From the NCBI GenBank assembly GCA_007570915.1, contig RKSK01000176.1:1-6460 (forward strand): DNA of 6,460 nucleotides, written 5' to 3'. Shown here piece by piece: positions 1-5,806 of this stretch. The notes beneath the pieces are model-generated. The model had not been told where the DNA came from. It was given only the letters and a program-made list of their open reading frames with translations, and ran no database searches. The DNA comes from Cenarchaeum sp. Its GTDB lineage: Archaea > Thermoproteota > Nitrososphaeria > Nitrososphaerales > Nitrosopumilaceae. Position numbers and translations under genes: made by a program. How positions within the stretch are numbered: position 1 is the stretch's first letter; each line of letters opens with the position of its first letter.

Positions 1-99
1 ATAAGCAAGCGGGCGCGGCGCCTCAGAGGACGTTTTGGCTCTGCTGCGCCCGCGCCTAGCGCGGCCGGTACGGCGTGTGCCGGGGGCGCGCCCCGCCAC
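1..99 (-). CDS. Possible 5' end of a minus-strand gene leaving the left edge
   Basis: A minus-strand frame opens with GTG at 99 and stays open for 33 codons to base 1. It encodes an Arg-rich start (VAGRAPGTRRTGRARRG) followed by a stretch containing AKTSSE. I recognise no family. The only positive argument is position: the GTG lies about 26 nt downstream of the centre of an AT-rich element at 120-128, the spacing expected for a leaderless archaeal transcript. Against it, open frames of this length are common by chance in DNA this GC-rich, and the Arg/Gly/Pro/Ala-rich translation is also what non-coding GC-rich sequence gives. It could instead be a small RNA or nothing. The sequence left of the window would decide. 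Confidence 0.2.
   Translation of the reverse strand, partial: MAGRAPGTRRTGRARRGRSRAKTSSEAPRPLAY
9..53. repeat. Bulged inverted repeat
   Basis: Bases 9-16 (GCGGGCGC) are the exact reverse complement of 46-53. Inside them, 24-28 (CAGAG) pair with 39-43 (CTCTG). Together they could form a 13-bp stem with a 7-versus-2 internal loop and a 10-nt apical loop at 29-38. It lies within the doubtful partial frame at 1-99, so it may be RNA structure or chance, since GC-rich arms pair easily. No T-run follows on either strand, so there is no support for a terminator. Confidence 0.3.
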
Positions 100-119
100 T
101 CCGCGCGCGGCGAGCCGCC

Positions 120-128
120 TTAATATAA
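120..128. promoter_or_regulatory. Isolated TATA-box-like element
   Basis: TTAATATAA is the only long A/T run in this 80%-GC spacer. Read on the plus strand it differs at one position from the archaeal consensus TTTATATA and would start transcription near 147-150, where an ATG opens a 39-codon frame. Read on the minus strand (TTATATT) it would start transcription near base 99, exactly at a GTG whose frame runs off the window. The element looks like a real promoter because nothing else keeps A/T there, but I cannot fix its direction. Confidence 0.45.
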
Positions 129-285
129 TGCGCTCACGTGCCCCCAATGCCTGCGGGCCCGGAGCCGGCGGCGGGGAGGCGCGGGGACGCCAGCGCCCAA
201 TGCGGCGCCTTGAACGTGGCGTGCCCCGTGCCCAGGCCGCGGCCGGAGTGCCCGCGCACGAGCTGACCGACGGGCGGCGGGCAGG

Positions 286-316
286 GCCGCGGGGGGAGCT
301 GCGTTCCCCCCGCGGC
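286..316. repeat. Perfect 12-bp inverted repeat with 7-nt loop
   Basis: Bases 286-297 are the exact reverse complement of 305-316, with loop 298-304 (gctgcgt) and a possible extra G-U pair. Each arm contains a run of six G or six C. It begins about 39 nt beyond the secreted-protein stop codon, so it would fold in the 3' end of the pcn operon mRNA. It could stabilise that end or slow the polymerase. It lacks the following T-run of a bacterial intrinsic terminator, and archaeal terminators usually depend on T-runs rather than hairpins, so the role is uncertain. The pairing itself is certain. Confidence 0.6.
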
Positions 317-354
317 GCGCCAATGGCCACAACGGGGGCGCGCCTTCCCCCTCC

Positions 355-2250
355 CTACCCTTCCTCCTCTGCGTCCCAGAAGGGGTCGACGATCGGCGCG
401 TTCACGACAAGGTCGAGGTTTAGCGGGCGCGCGGCGCTCACGGTCACCTCGCCGGCGTTGGCGAGGTGGCCAATGTCGCCCAGCGTCTCTATGACCGCCG
501 CCGCGCCGGCGTCGGCCCACTCTACGACGTGGACGCGCCACAGCGGCGAGTACCCCTCGTCGCCGGGAACGGCCGCGGCCACGCTTGGCTGCGAGCCGAG
601 CGCGCCGTCTCCGGCGAGGCCGCCCCGAAAGTAGTGCAGGTCGGCGACGGCGTCCGTGGCCGTGTAGTTTTGCATCCCGCGCGCGTCGGCCGTCCCCGTG
701 ACGCGCGCCGGCCCCGGCGGCGCCGCGCCGGCCATGATGTGGTATACCGTCTGGCCGTCCGGCCCCCACGCGCGCCGCGCGATAAACGTCGCCGTCATCT
801 CCTCCACGTTGACCTCGCTGACCTGGTGCGCCTCGGGCACGTCGACGTCGGTTGCCTCTCCCTGCGCGTCAGGGCTCCCGGCCCCCTCCTTCCCGCCTGC
901 GGGATCCCCGGCGTTGGGGCTTTCTGCGCCGCCGTCCCCGCTCTCCTCGCGTGTGTCCGCGCCGCCGCCGTTCCCGTCGTCGCCGCCGTTTTCGGCGCCG
1001 TTGGCGCCCTCTTCGCCCGAGCCCCCGTCGCCGCCTCCCTCTGCGCCGACGTCGCTTGCGCCGCCGTTCCCCTCGGGCGTGTCCTCGTCGCCGCCGTCCG
1101 CCTTCTCGCCCGGGTTCCCGTCGCCGCCCTCCATTGCTCCTCCGACACCCTCGCCCGTTTCTTCGGCGTCACCGCCCCCCTCGCCGGCGTCCCCGTCCTC
1201 TGGATCCGCGCCGCCGCCCGGCGCGTCGCCGGCCTCGTCCGCGCCGCCCGTCTCCGTGGGCGCGCCGTCCTGCGCGTCTGCGACCGCGGGCCGTAGCGGC
1301 ACCTCCCCGCCGGGCCACGAGACGGCCGGCAGGTTTAGCACGATGCCCGGCTCCTCTAGCGCGACGCGCCTGTCGGCCACGGCCTGCCCGACCTCCTCGG
1401 CCGACGCGAGGACCTCGGGGTTTAGGTTGCGCCGCCACTCGGCGTACACGAGCTCGCTCGCCGGCGAGTACCCGCGGTCGCCGGGGCCGGCCTCAAAGAC
1501 CTCGTGCTGGTAGCCCTCCAGGCCGGCGCCCTTGACGCCGTTGCGAAACACGTAGACGCGCGGCGGCTCGTGGCCGCCGGACTCGGCCTCCTCCAGCAGC
1601 GCGGCGAGCGGCGGCGCGTGCGTGACTGGCCGGCCCTGCGACTCGGATATGCGCTCCGCCAGGCCGGCGTCGCTTGACTCGGTGACCGCGTACAGGACGC
1701 GCCCGCCGTCGAGGATGCCCTCGTGGAGCGGCAGCTCGACGGGCACCTCGGCGCGGACCAGCCTGACCTCCGGCGCGCGCTCGGCGACCTCGATCGTCTC
1801 GGCCCGTATCTCGGCGGGCTGGCCGCGCGCAAAGGCGTCCACGCTGGCAGTCGCGACGAACGGCTCCGGCGCGGCGGAGTGGAGCAGGACCGCGGCGCCC
1901 GCAAAGCCAAGCGAGGCCGACGCGGCGGGCTCGCCGAGGCGCGACGCGGCGAGGGCGTCCTGGCCCGGCACGCGCCAGGTCGGCTGGCCCGCCGGCGGGC
2001 CGTGGAGCTCGTGCAGCACGACGGCCTGGATCGGCGAGCCCGACGCGTACGTGAGCGAGCCGACGTATATCGTCCCCTCGCTCGGCGGCAGGACCAGCGC
2101 GATCGTGCCGTTGGCGCCGGACGGGTCGGGGTATGACGTGTACGTCGACGTGAAGTGGAGCGCGCGGACGGGCGCGGCGGCGGCGTCGTGCGCGCAAGAC
2201 GCCGCGATGGCCAGCGCGGCGGCGGCTGCGAGCGCCGCTATTGCCCTCAC
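355..2250 (-). CDS. Secreted modular protein with duplicated GYSP module and acidic linker
   Basis: The product is 631 aa. The GTG start at 2250 was chosen because it overlaps the lysC stop (GTGA) and is followed at once by an export signal: MR, a hydrophobic Ala/Leu/Ile core at about 3-18, then SCAHDAAAAP. Cys19 resembles a lipobox only weakly. The in-frame extension upstream to 2724 lies over lysC and is Arg-rich, so I rejected it. Residues about 30-145 form one module with scattered His (H32, H80, H83, H124). Two copies of a second module follow, at about 165-315 and 482-625, each centred on PGD(R/E)GYSP and ending ...EW. They are separated by a Gly/Asp/Glu/Ala linker at about 324-475. There is no C-terminal membrane anchor. 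NGT (47) and NYT (528) are possible N-glycosylation sites. I recall similar modules in thaumarchaeal exported proteins, but their function is unknown to me. Metal binding by the His residues is speculative. Confidence 0.87.
   Translation of the reverse strand: MRAIAALAAAAALAIAASCAHDAAAAPVRALHFTSTYTSYPDPSGANGTIALVLPPSEGTIYVGSLTYASGSPIQAVVLHELHGPPAGQPTWRVPGQDALAASRLGEPAASASLGFAGAAVLLHSAAPEPFVATASVDAFARGQPAEIRAETIEVAERAPEVRLVRAEVPVELPLHEGILDGGRVLYAVTESSDAGLAERISESQGRPVTHAPPLAALLEEAESGGHEPPRVYVFRNGVKGAGLEGYQHEVFEAGPGDRGYSPASELVYAEWRRNLNPEVLASAEEVGQAVADRRVALEEPGIVLNLPAVSWPGGEVPLRPAVADAQDGAPTETGGADEAGDAPGGGADPEDGDAGEGGGDAEETGEGVGGAMEGGDGNPGEKADGGDEDTPEGNGGASDVGAEGGGDGGSGEEGANGAENGGDDGNGGGADTREESGDGGAESPNAGDPAGGKEGAGSPDAQGEATDVDVPEAHQVSEVNVEEMTATFIARRAWGPDGQTVYHIMAGAAPPGPARVTGTADARGMQNYTATDAVADLHYFRGGLAGDGALGSQPSVAAAVPGDEGYSPLWRVHVVEWADAGAAAVIETLGDIGHLANAGEVTVSAARPLNLDLVVNAPIVDPFWDAEEEG
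388..642 (-). repeat. Second copy of the GYSP module in the secreted protein
   Basis: This encodes residues 537-621. Residues 537-578 align without gaps to residues 231-272 of the same protein, with 18 of 42 identical by my count. The identities include F-R-x-G, PGD-x-GYSP and the closing E-W. After the core, both copies carry a run of hydrophobic strands; this one ends in NLDLVVNAPIVDPFW. The second copy looks complete and better kept than the first, with W571 right after GYSP. Confidence 0.75.
826..1281 (-). repeat. Low-complexity acidic Gly-rich linker in the secreted protein
   Basis: Residues about 324-475 consist almost entirely of Gly, Asp, Glu, Ala, Asn, Pro, Ser and Thr. I count only three basic residues (K383, R434, K454), and no Phe, Trp or Tyr between W312 and F489. 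Such a stretch should be disordered, extended and strongly negative. It separates the two GYSP modules, perhaps as a spacer through a surface layer or as a weak cation-binding segment. The DNA is made of repeated GGC/GAC/GAG-type codons and would be prone to slippage, so its length may vary between strains or assemblies. Confidence 0.85.
1306..1560 (-). repeat. First copy of the GYSP module in the secreted protein
   Basis: This encodes residues 231-315, from RVYVFRNGVKG through PGDRGYSP and AEW to NLPAVSW. At DNA level the 24-bp segment for PGDxGYSP (1462-1485) matches 544-567 at 21 of 24 positions, and the mismatches sit in one three-base block. This shows a shared origin or selection on the same codons. 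It sits on the N-terminal side of the acidic linker. Confidence 0.75.
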
Positions 2251-3713
2251 TTGCGCCCCGCCCCCTGCCGCCCCAGCGAAAACTCGGAGTGCAGCGCGCG
2301 CGCCGCCGCGGCCGAGTCGGACTCCTTGACGGCAAACGCGAGGTTTAGCTCCGAGGAGCCCTGCGTGATCATCAGTATGTTGACGCGCCTCCTTGACACG
2401 GCCCCTAGGGCGCGCGCTGCGACGCCGATGGTTCCCCTCATGCCCGAGCCGACAAGCGCCACGATTGCGACGTTGGGGACCACGTCGAGGCCCTTTATCG
2501 TGCCGCCGGCGCGGCCCAGCTCGAGCGTGCGGACCGCGCGGTCGAGGCTGTCCCTGCGCACGACAATGGTGATGCTCGACTCGGAGGGGTTTTGCGAGAT
2601 CATCATGACGTTGACGCCCTCCTCGGCCAGCGCGCCAAATATCCTGGCCGCCGTGCCCGGCTCGCCGACCATGGCGCCGCCGCGCACGTCGATTAGCGCG
2701 TTGTGGCGCAGCGTGCTCGCGCACTTTATCGTTTTGGCCGACGTCGGCCCCACGCGCGTCGCGGTCCCCATGTCAAGCATCCTGGCCGCCGGCGCGCGCC
2801 GCGGCGGCGCCGGCGCGGGCCTGGCAATCGTCATGCGGATGCGCGTGCCGAGCAGCGGCTCGAGCGCCCTTGGGTGCAGCTGCCTCTCCCCAAACGTCGA
2901 CATCTCCATGGCCTCTACATGCGAGACGGACGGGACCGGCGCGGCGTCGCGCACGATGCGCGGGTCGGCGCTCATCAGGCCGCCGCGCTCGCCGACCATC
3001 CAGACCTCGTCGGCGTCGACGCACGCGGCGATGACGGTCGCGGTGTAGTCCGAGCCGCCGCGGCCCATCGTCGTGGTCCGCCCGTGCTGGTCGACTGCGG
3101 CAAACCCGCCGACGACGGGGACCGTGCCTGCCTCCAGGCGCGGCCCGAGGGCCCGCGCGACGCGGTGGCGCGTCGTGTCCATGAGGGGCCGCGCCTCGCC
3201 AAAGCCCGAGTCCGTCAGTATGCCGGCCTCGCCGCCGGTGAGCGCGACGGCCGGCGTGCCCTCGGCGGCGAGCGCGTGCGCCAGCAGCCTGACGGCGAGG
3301 CGCTCGCCGAACGAGAGGAGGTGGTCCGCCGAGCGGCGCGTCACCTCGCCGATGCGCGCCAGTCCGTCGGCGAGCGCGGCGAGCTCGCCGGCCTCCCCGT
3401 CAAGCTCGGACAGCAGCCTCTTGCGCGCGCCCTCCTCGCGGAGGAGGCGGCGCGCGATCCCCCTGTGCGCGTCGGCTATCGCCGAGGCCGCCGACCTCGT
3501 CCCCTCCAGGTCGCGCCGCTCGGCGCGGCGCACCATCGCGACCAGCGAGTCCGTCGTGCCGCCGACTGCCGCGCAGACCGCTATCGTGCCGGTTCGCGCG
3601 CCGGCGCGCGCGGGCCTTTTTGCGCGCGCGGCGGCGGCTACCGTCGCGGCGGCGCGCGCTACGCGCGGCGCGCCGTCAAGCGACGCGCCGTCGTGCTTTA
3701 TGACGAGCCTCAT
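2247..3713 (-). CDS. lysC: Aspartate kinase with two C-terminal ACT domains
   Basis: This enzyme phosphorylates L-aspartate with ATP to give aspartyl phosphate, the first cytosolic step towards homoserine, threonine and methionine. The product is 488 aa. The kinase domain spans about 1-295: GGEAGILTD (160-168), SFGERLA (134-140), RTTTMGRGGSDYTA (212-225) and SADPR (248-252) are recognisable. ACT1 (about 339-400) contains MVGEPGTAARIF and MMISQNPSESSITIVV. ACT2 (about 415-480) contains GSGMRGTIGVAAR and MITQGSSELNLAF. ACT domains normally carry feedback control. The N-terminal phosphate loop, usually K-F/Y-G-G-T-S, reads KHDGAS (6-11). The Ser of the VxSA motif is Ala48, and the loop near 240 has Glu242 where Asp is usual. 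Lys6, Glu137, Arg218 and Asp222 are kept, so activity is likely but not certain. ATG 3713 lies 30 nt after the pcn stop, directly preceded by GGGGAG. Thaumarchaea are thought to make lysine by the aminoadipate route, so the symbol is conventional. Confidence 0.95.
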   Translation of the reverse strand: MRLVIKHDGASLDGAPRVARAAATVAAAARAKRPARAGARTGTIAVCAAVGGTTDSLVAMVRRAERRDLEGTRSAASAIADAHRGIARRLLREEGARKRLLSELDGEAGELAALADGLARIGEVTRRSADHLLSFGERLAVRLLAHALAAEGTPAVALTGGEAGILTDSGFGEARPLMDTTRHRVARALGPRLEAGTVPVVGGFAAVDQHGRTTTMGRGGSDYTATVIAACVDADEVWMVGERGGLMSADPRIVRDAAPVPSVSHVEAMEMSTFGERQLHPRALEPLLGTRIRMTIARPAPAPPRRAPAARMLDMGTATRVGPTSAKTIKCASTLRHNALIDVRGGAMVGEPGTAARIFGALAEEGVNVMMISQNPSESSITIVVRRDSLDRAVRTLELGRAGGTIKGLDVVPNVAIVALVGSGMRGTIGVAARALGAVSRRRVNILMITQGSSELNLAFAVKESDSAAAARALHSEFSLGRQGAGRK

Positions 3714-3743
3714 CTCCCCGCGCCGCGCCGTCCCGCCGGCGCC

Positions 3744-4487
3744 CTAGGTGTCAACGCGCGGGGCAAGGTAAAAGTGGATGCGCCCGATGTTGGAGACGCG
3801 AAACTCCATGCGCATGGGCTTTGCCGTCGAGTACTCGCACTTTATGTCCGGCGCGGCGGTCCCGACGGCCTTGACTATTGGCAGGAGGTACTCTAGGCTG
3901 TACGTCGCGCTGGCCTTTTGCTTTGTGCCCAGCTCGCTGACGCCCTCGTCGCCCTCGGACGCCGACACGGCCGCCTCGCCGGTCTCGCCCTTGCCGTAAA
4001 ACTCGGCCGACTTTTTTTCCGTCGTCAGCGTGACATAGTCGGCGATGACCTCGATGTCCCCGAGCGCCTTTTCGAACGTGGGCACCTCCATGACCATCCT
4101 TGCGTCGTACGTGATGTTTGGAAGCGGCGTCTCGTTCTCGGAGGACTCTATGAGGCGTATCTTGTAGCGTTTCGCGGCGCCGATCTTGACTGTGAGCTGC
4201 GCGTCCTCGGTCCCTATCTCTATTGCGTCCTTTTTGGAGGCGCGCTTTATGAGCTTGGCGAGCTCGTCGACCTTGACGCCAAACCTCACCTCGCTGTCAC
4301 AGCTGTACTTTTCAAAGGCCGAGTTTGGCCACGTGATGTCTATCAGGGCCACGTGCGAGGGGTCCATGCCGCGAAACGTGATCCCCTCGGCCGTGGCGAC
4401 GAACGTCGCCTCCTCGACCAGCGTAGAGACGGCCGAGAGTATCGCCTTGAGGTCGTCGGCCCCTGCCGTGGTGGCCTTTAGCGCCAT
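3744..4487 (-). CDS. pcn: DNA polymerase sliding clamp (PCNA)
   Basis: This is the replication and repair processivity clamp. It forms a ring around DNA and tethers polymerases, flap endonuclease, ligase and other proteins carrying a PIP motif. The product is 247 aa, the usual archaeal length. The N-terminal half has GITFRGMDPSHVALIDITWP (35-54) and the inter-strand lysine cluster LIKRASKKD. The interdomain connector lies around PNITYDARMVMEVP. The second half has SLEYLLPIVKA and the C-terminal GRIHFYLAPRV tail that helps form the PIP pocket. Residues after KGETGEA form an acidic loop before GTKQKASATYS. ATG 4487 gives the expected N-terminus and has a TATA element about 32 nt upstream. It is the first gene of a unit with lysC and the secreted protein. 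With only one clamp gene in the window I cannot say whether the ring is a homotrimer. The gene is about 55-62% GC in sampled lines, the lowest in the window. Confidence 0.98.
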   Translation of the reverse strand: MALKATTAGADDLKAILSAVSTLVEEATFVATAEGITFRGMDPSHVALIDITWPNSAFEKYSCDSEVRFGVKVDELAKLIKRASKKDAIEIGTEDAQLTVKIGAAKRYKIRLIESSENETPLPNITYDARMVMEVPTFEKALGDIEVIADYVTLTTEKKSAEFYGKGETGEAAVSASEGDEGVSELGTKQKASATYSLEYLLPIVKAVGTAAPDIKCEYSTAKPMRMEFRVSNIGRIHFYLAPRVDT

Positions 4488-4515
4488 TATCGGGGCGCGC
4501 GCGCCCGTGGCGGCG

Positions 4516-4522
4516 TTTTAAA
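4516..4522 (-). promoter_or_regulatory. TATA box of the pcn operon
   Basis: On the minus strand TTTAAAA sits in a spacer otherwise about 87% GC. Its centre is about 32 nt from the pcn ATG at 4487. With the usual 25-27 nt from archaeal TATA centre to start site, the leader would be about five nt long, too short for a standard ribosome binding site. I infer that this drives pcn, lysC and the secreted-protein gene. Confidence 0.75.
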
Positions 4523-4627
4523 GGTTGCCGCCGGGGAGGCGGGGGGCGCCGGGCAGGGCGCGCCGCCGCTGGCCTCGCGCCCGACGGGCCCGCGCTGGCG
4601 CCGGCTTTGGGGCGTGCGGCGGCGTGC
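4523..4627. other. Short, extremely GC-rich spacer upstream of pcn
   Basis: This separates the stop codon of the 218-aa membrane protein (4628) from the pcn promoter. From 4524 to 4627 I count 13 A/T in 104 bases, about 87% GC. There is no T-run on the minus strand that would act as a terminator, so read-through from the upstream pair into pcn is possible. It contains one GGCGCGCC palindrome (4557-4564). No gene or RNA is visible. Confidence 0.6.
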
Positions 4628-5284
4628 CTACTCTGGGCCGGGATCCCCGGCTCCGGCCGCCTGCTCGCGCAGCCTCACCAGCGCGTCGCTGTCAATGTCA
4701 AGGATTTCGGCGTCGAGTCGCCTGAGGTCGTGGAAGATGTTAGAAAAGTCCGCGGGCGCGCACGACTGCGCCTCTATTGCGTTGAGCGCCGCAGCGTGCA
4801 CCCGTTCGGCAATCTGCAGGCCCTGGCCAGTGAGGAGGCGCCCGTGCGTCGTGCTGGCCTCCCCGACATAGTGGGCCACGTCGCGCATTGCCGACATGGC
4901 CGCAGGCGATCCGGGCTCGGATCTTTTTGCCCCTATCGCCAGGGACCTGCATAGGTTGATAGTCGTGACCACATGTGACCTGTCGCGCTGATCCTCCCGG
5001 CGCATCGCATCGGTCCTTGCGCGGCGCATCCTGCGCTGGAGTAGCCTCGCGGCGTAAAAGATGGCCACCATTATCGGGAGCGCCAGGACGGAGGAAAGGC
5101 TTCCGGCCGTCCCGAGGTCGCGCACGTCCCCGCGCAATGCCGCCGCCGCAATGGCCACCACTATGGCGGCCACTATAAGGGTAGGGGCGGCGTCCCCCCG
5201 CCTGCGCGTTGCGCCTTGGATCACGTGGGGAGCCCGGCGCGGGAGAGTAAAAAGCATTCCGCCTGCCTGCGCCGCCCCTGTCAC
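4628..5284 (-). CDS. Hypothetical membrane protein with two N-terminal helices
   Basis: I do not recognise this 218-aa protein. Two hydrophobic segments lie at about 34-50 (APTLIVAAIVVAIAAAAL) and 63-80 (LSSVLALPIMVAIFYAA). Each is flanked on the outer side by Arg clusters (TRRRG before, QRRMRRAR after), which predicts a hairpin with both ends in the cytoplasm. The remaining 130 or so residues look soluble and helical, with ERVHAAALNAIEAQ and FHDLRRLDAEILDIDSDAL as likely amphipathic helices. GTG at 5284 shares four bases with the upstream stop (GTGA) and is my chosen start. ATG 5257, preceded by AGGCGG, is an alternative that drops nine residues and leaves the helices intact. The overlap suggests translational coupling with the 164-aa gene. 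No enzymatic motif is visible. Confidence 0.8.
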   Translation of the reverse strand: MTGAAQAGGMLFTLPRRAPHVIQGATRRRGDAAPTLIVAAIVVAIAAAALRGDVRDLGTAGSLSSVLALPIMVAIFYAARLLQRRMRRARTDAMRREDQRDRSHVVTTINLCRSLAIGAKRSEPGSPAAMSAMRDVAHYVGEASTTHGRLLTGQGLQIAERVHAAALNAIEAQSCAPADFSNIFHDLRRLDAEILDIDSDALVRLREQAAGAGDPGPE

Positions 5285-5775
5285 ACCAGGGTCATGCGCT
5301 CGAGCTCGGGGATCACTGCGTCGCGCGCCATGCGGCCCAGCTCGGCGCGGCCCTTGCCGCCGACCTCCCCCAGGAACGCGCGCTCCGAGGCGGCATCCGG
5401 AAAGAGGCCTGCTGTGGGCGCGTCGGCGTCGAGCTCCACGGCGTGCAGGTCAGTCAGCATCAGAGCCGCCAGGGGGCCGGACTGGCTGTCGCGGTAACGA
5501 TAGTCCATCATGCCCAAGCCGTGTTTCGTGGCGATCGCAAAGCACTGTTCCACGATAAAGTCCCGCTCCACCCTTCCTGTGCCCGGGCTGAGCAGGCCGT
5601 GCCTGCCCAGCAGGGCGACGAACCTGCGCAGGACTGGGAGCCTCCTCTCGCGCCTCCTGCCCCACTCCTCGATCTCGGTGAGCGCCTTTTCGTCGCCGTC
5701 GGCGCGCTCCCTCAGCATCGCCATCGTGGCCCCGTGGTCGGCAAGCGTCGGCTCTGGGTCGTCGCGCCCGATCAT
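5281..5775 (-). CDS. Hypothetical 164-aa soluble protein, weakly YwgA/Panacea-like
   Basis: This is a soluble, charged protein with no signal or membrane segment. I chose ATG 5775 because a TATA element lies about 27 nt upstream; the longer reading from 5838 would begin inside or before that promoter. Residues about 10-60 form a highly charged helical region (LRERADGDEKALTEIEEWGR). Residues about 80-130 contain VEQCFAIATKHG, YRYRDSQSGPLAAL and TDLHAVELD. The order of a short helix, a Y-x-Y strand and G-P-(L/Y/F)-x2-L...DL..(L/V)E recalls the YwgA/DUF4065 (Panacea) fold seen in some bacterial and archaeal regulators and antitoxins. That is a pattern impression, not a match I could score. The last codons overlap the GTG of the downstream membrane protein, so the two are probably made together. 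Confidence 0.75.
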   Translation of the reverse strand: MIGRDDPEPTLADHGATMAMLRERADGDEKALTEIEEWGRRRERRLPVLRRFVALLGRHGLLSPGTGRVERDFIVEQCFAIATKHGLGMMDYRYRDSQSGPLAALMLTDLHAVELDADAPTAGLFPDAASERAFLGEVGGKGRAELGRMARDAVIPELERMTLV

Positions 5776-5798
5776 GCGAGGGCCCCTGCGAGACCCCA

Positions 5799-5806
5799 CT
5801 ATAAGG
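5799..5806 (-). promoter_or_regulatory. TATA box of the 164-aa/218-aa gene pair
   Basis: The minus strand reads CCTTATAGT, with its centre about 27 nt upstream of ATG 5775. This is the spacing of a leaderless archaeal transcript starting on or next to the initiator AUG. The surrounding sequence is GC-rich, so the AT core stands out. The plus strand (CTATAAGG) is also TATA-like, so rightward initiation near 5830 cannot be excluded. Confidence 0.7.

Larger units (their letters stand above)
100..354. other. Gene-free spacer downstream of the secreted-protein gene
   Basis: I see no convincing gene here. By hand count, bases 131-354 are about 81% GC. The spacer holds an AT-rich element at 120-128, an inverted repeat at 286-316, two copies of the palindrome GGCGCGCC (314-321 and 337-344), and one end of a pyrimidine tract at 343-370 that crosses the stop codon of the secreted-protein gene. 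A frame from ATG 147 on the plus strand gives only 39 residues and resembles no known protein. No poly-T tract marks a canonical archaeal terminator for the minus-strand operon. Confidence 0.6.

Noticed and set aside
259..280. Sequence similar to the 5' end of bacterial RNase P RNA (GAGCTGACCGACGGGCGG)
   Set aside because: Similarity stops after about 18 bases and the universally conserved core is absent, so chance in GC-rich DNA explains it.
2251..2724. In-frame 158-residue N-terminal extension of the secreted protein
   Set aside because: It lies entirely over lysC in another frame, is Arg/Gly-rich, and would put the clear signal peptide in the middle of the protein.
466..3896. Long plus-strand open frames opposite the secreted-protein, lysC and pcn genes
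   Set aside because: They are by-products of scarce stop codons in GC-rich DNA. Their translations are Arg/Pro/Ala/Ser-rich without family patterns, while the minus strand carries clear domains.
5170..5180. Second copy of CCACTATAAGG, identical over 11 bases to the TATA region at 5796-5806
   Set aside because: Here it encodes part of the first membrane helix (T-L-I-V) of the 218-aa protein, and no suitable start with conserved sequence follows. Coincidence is the simplest reading.
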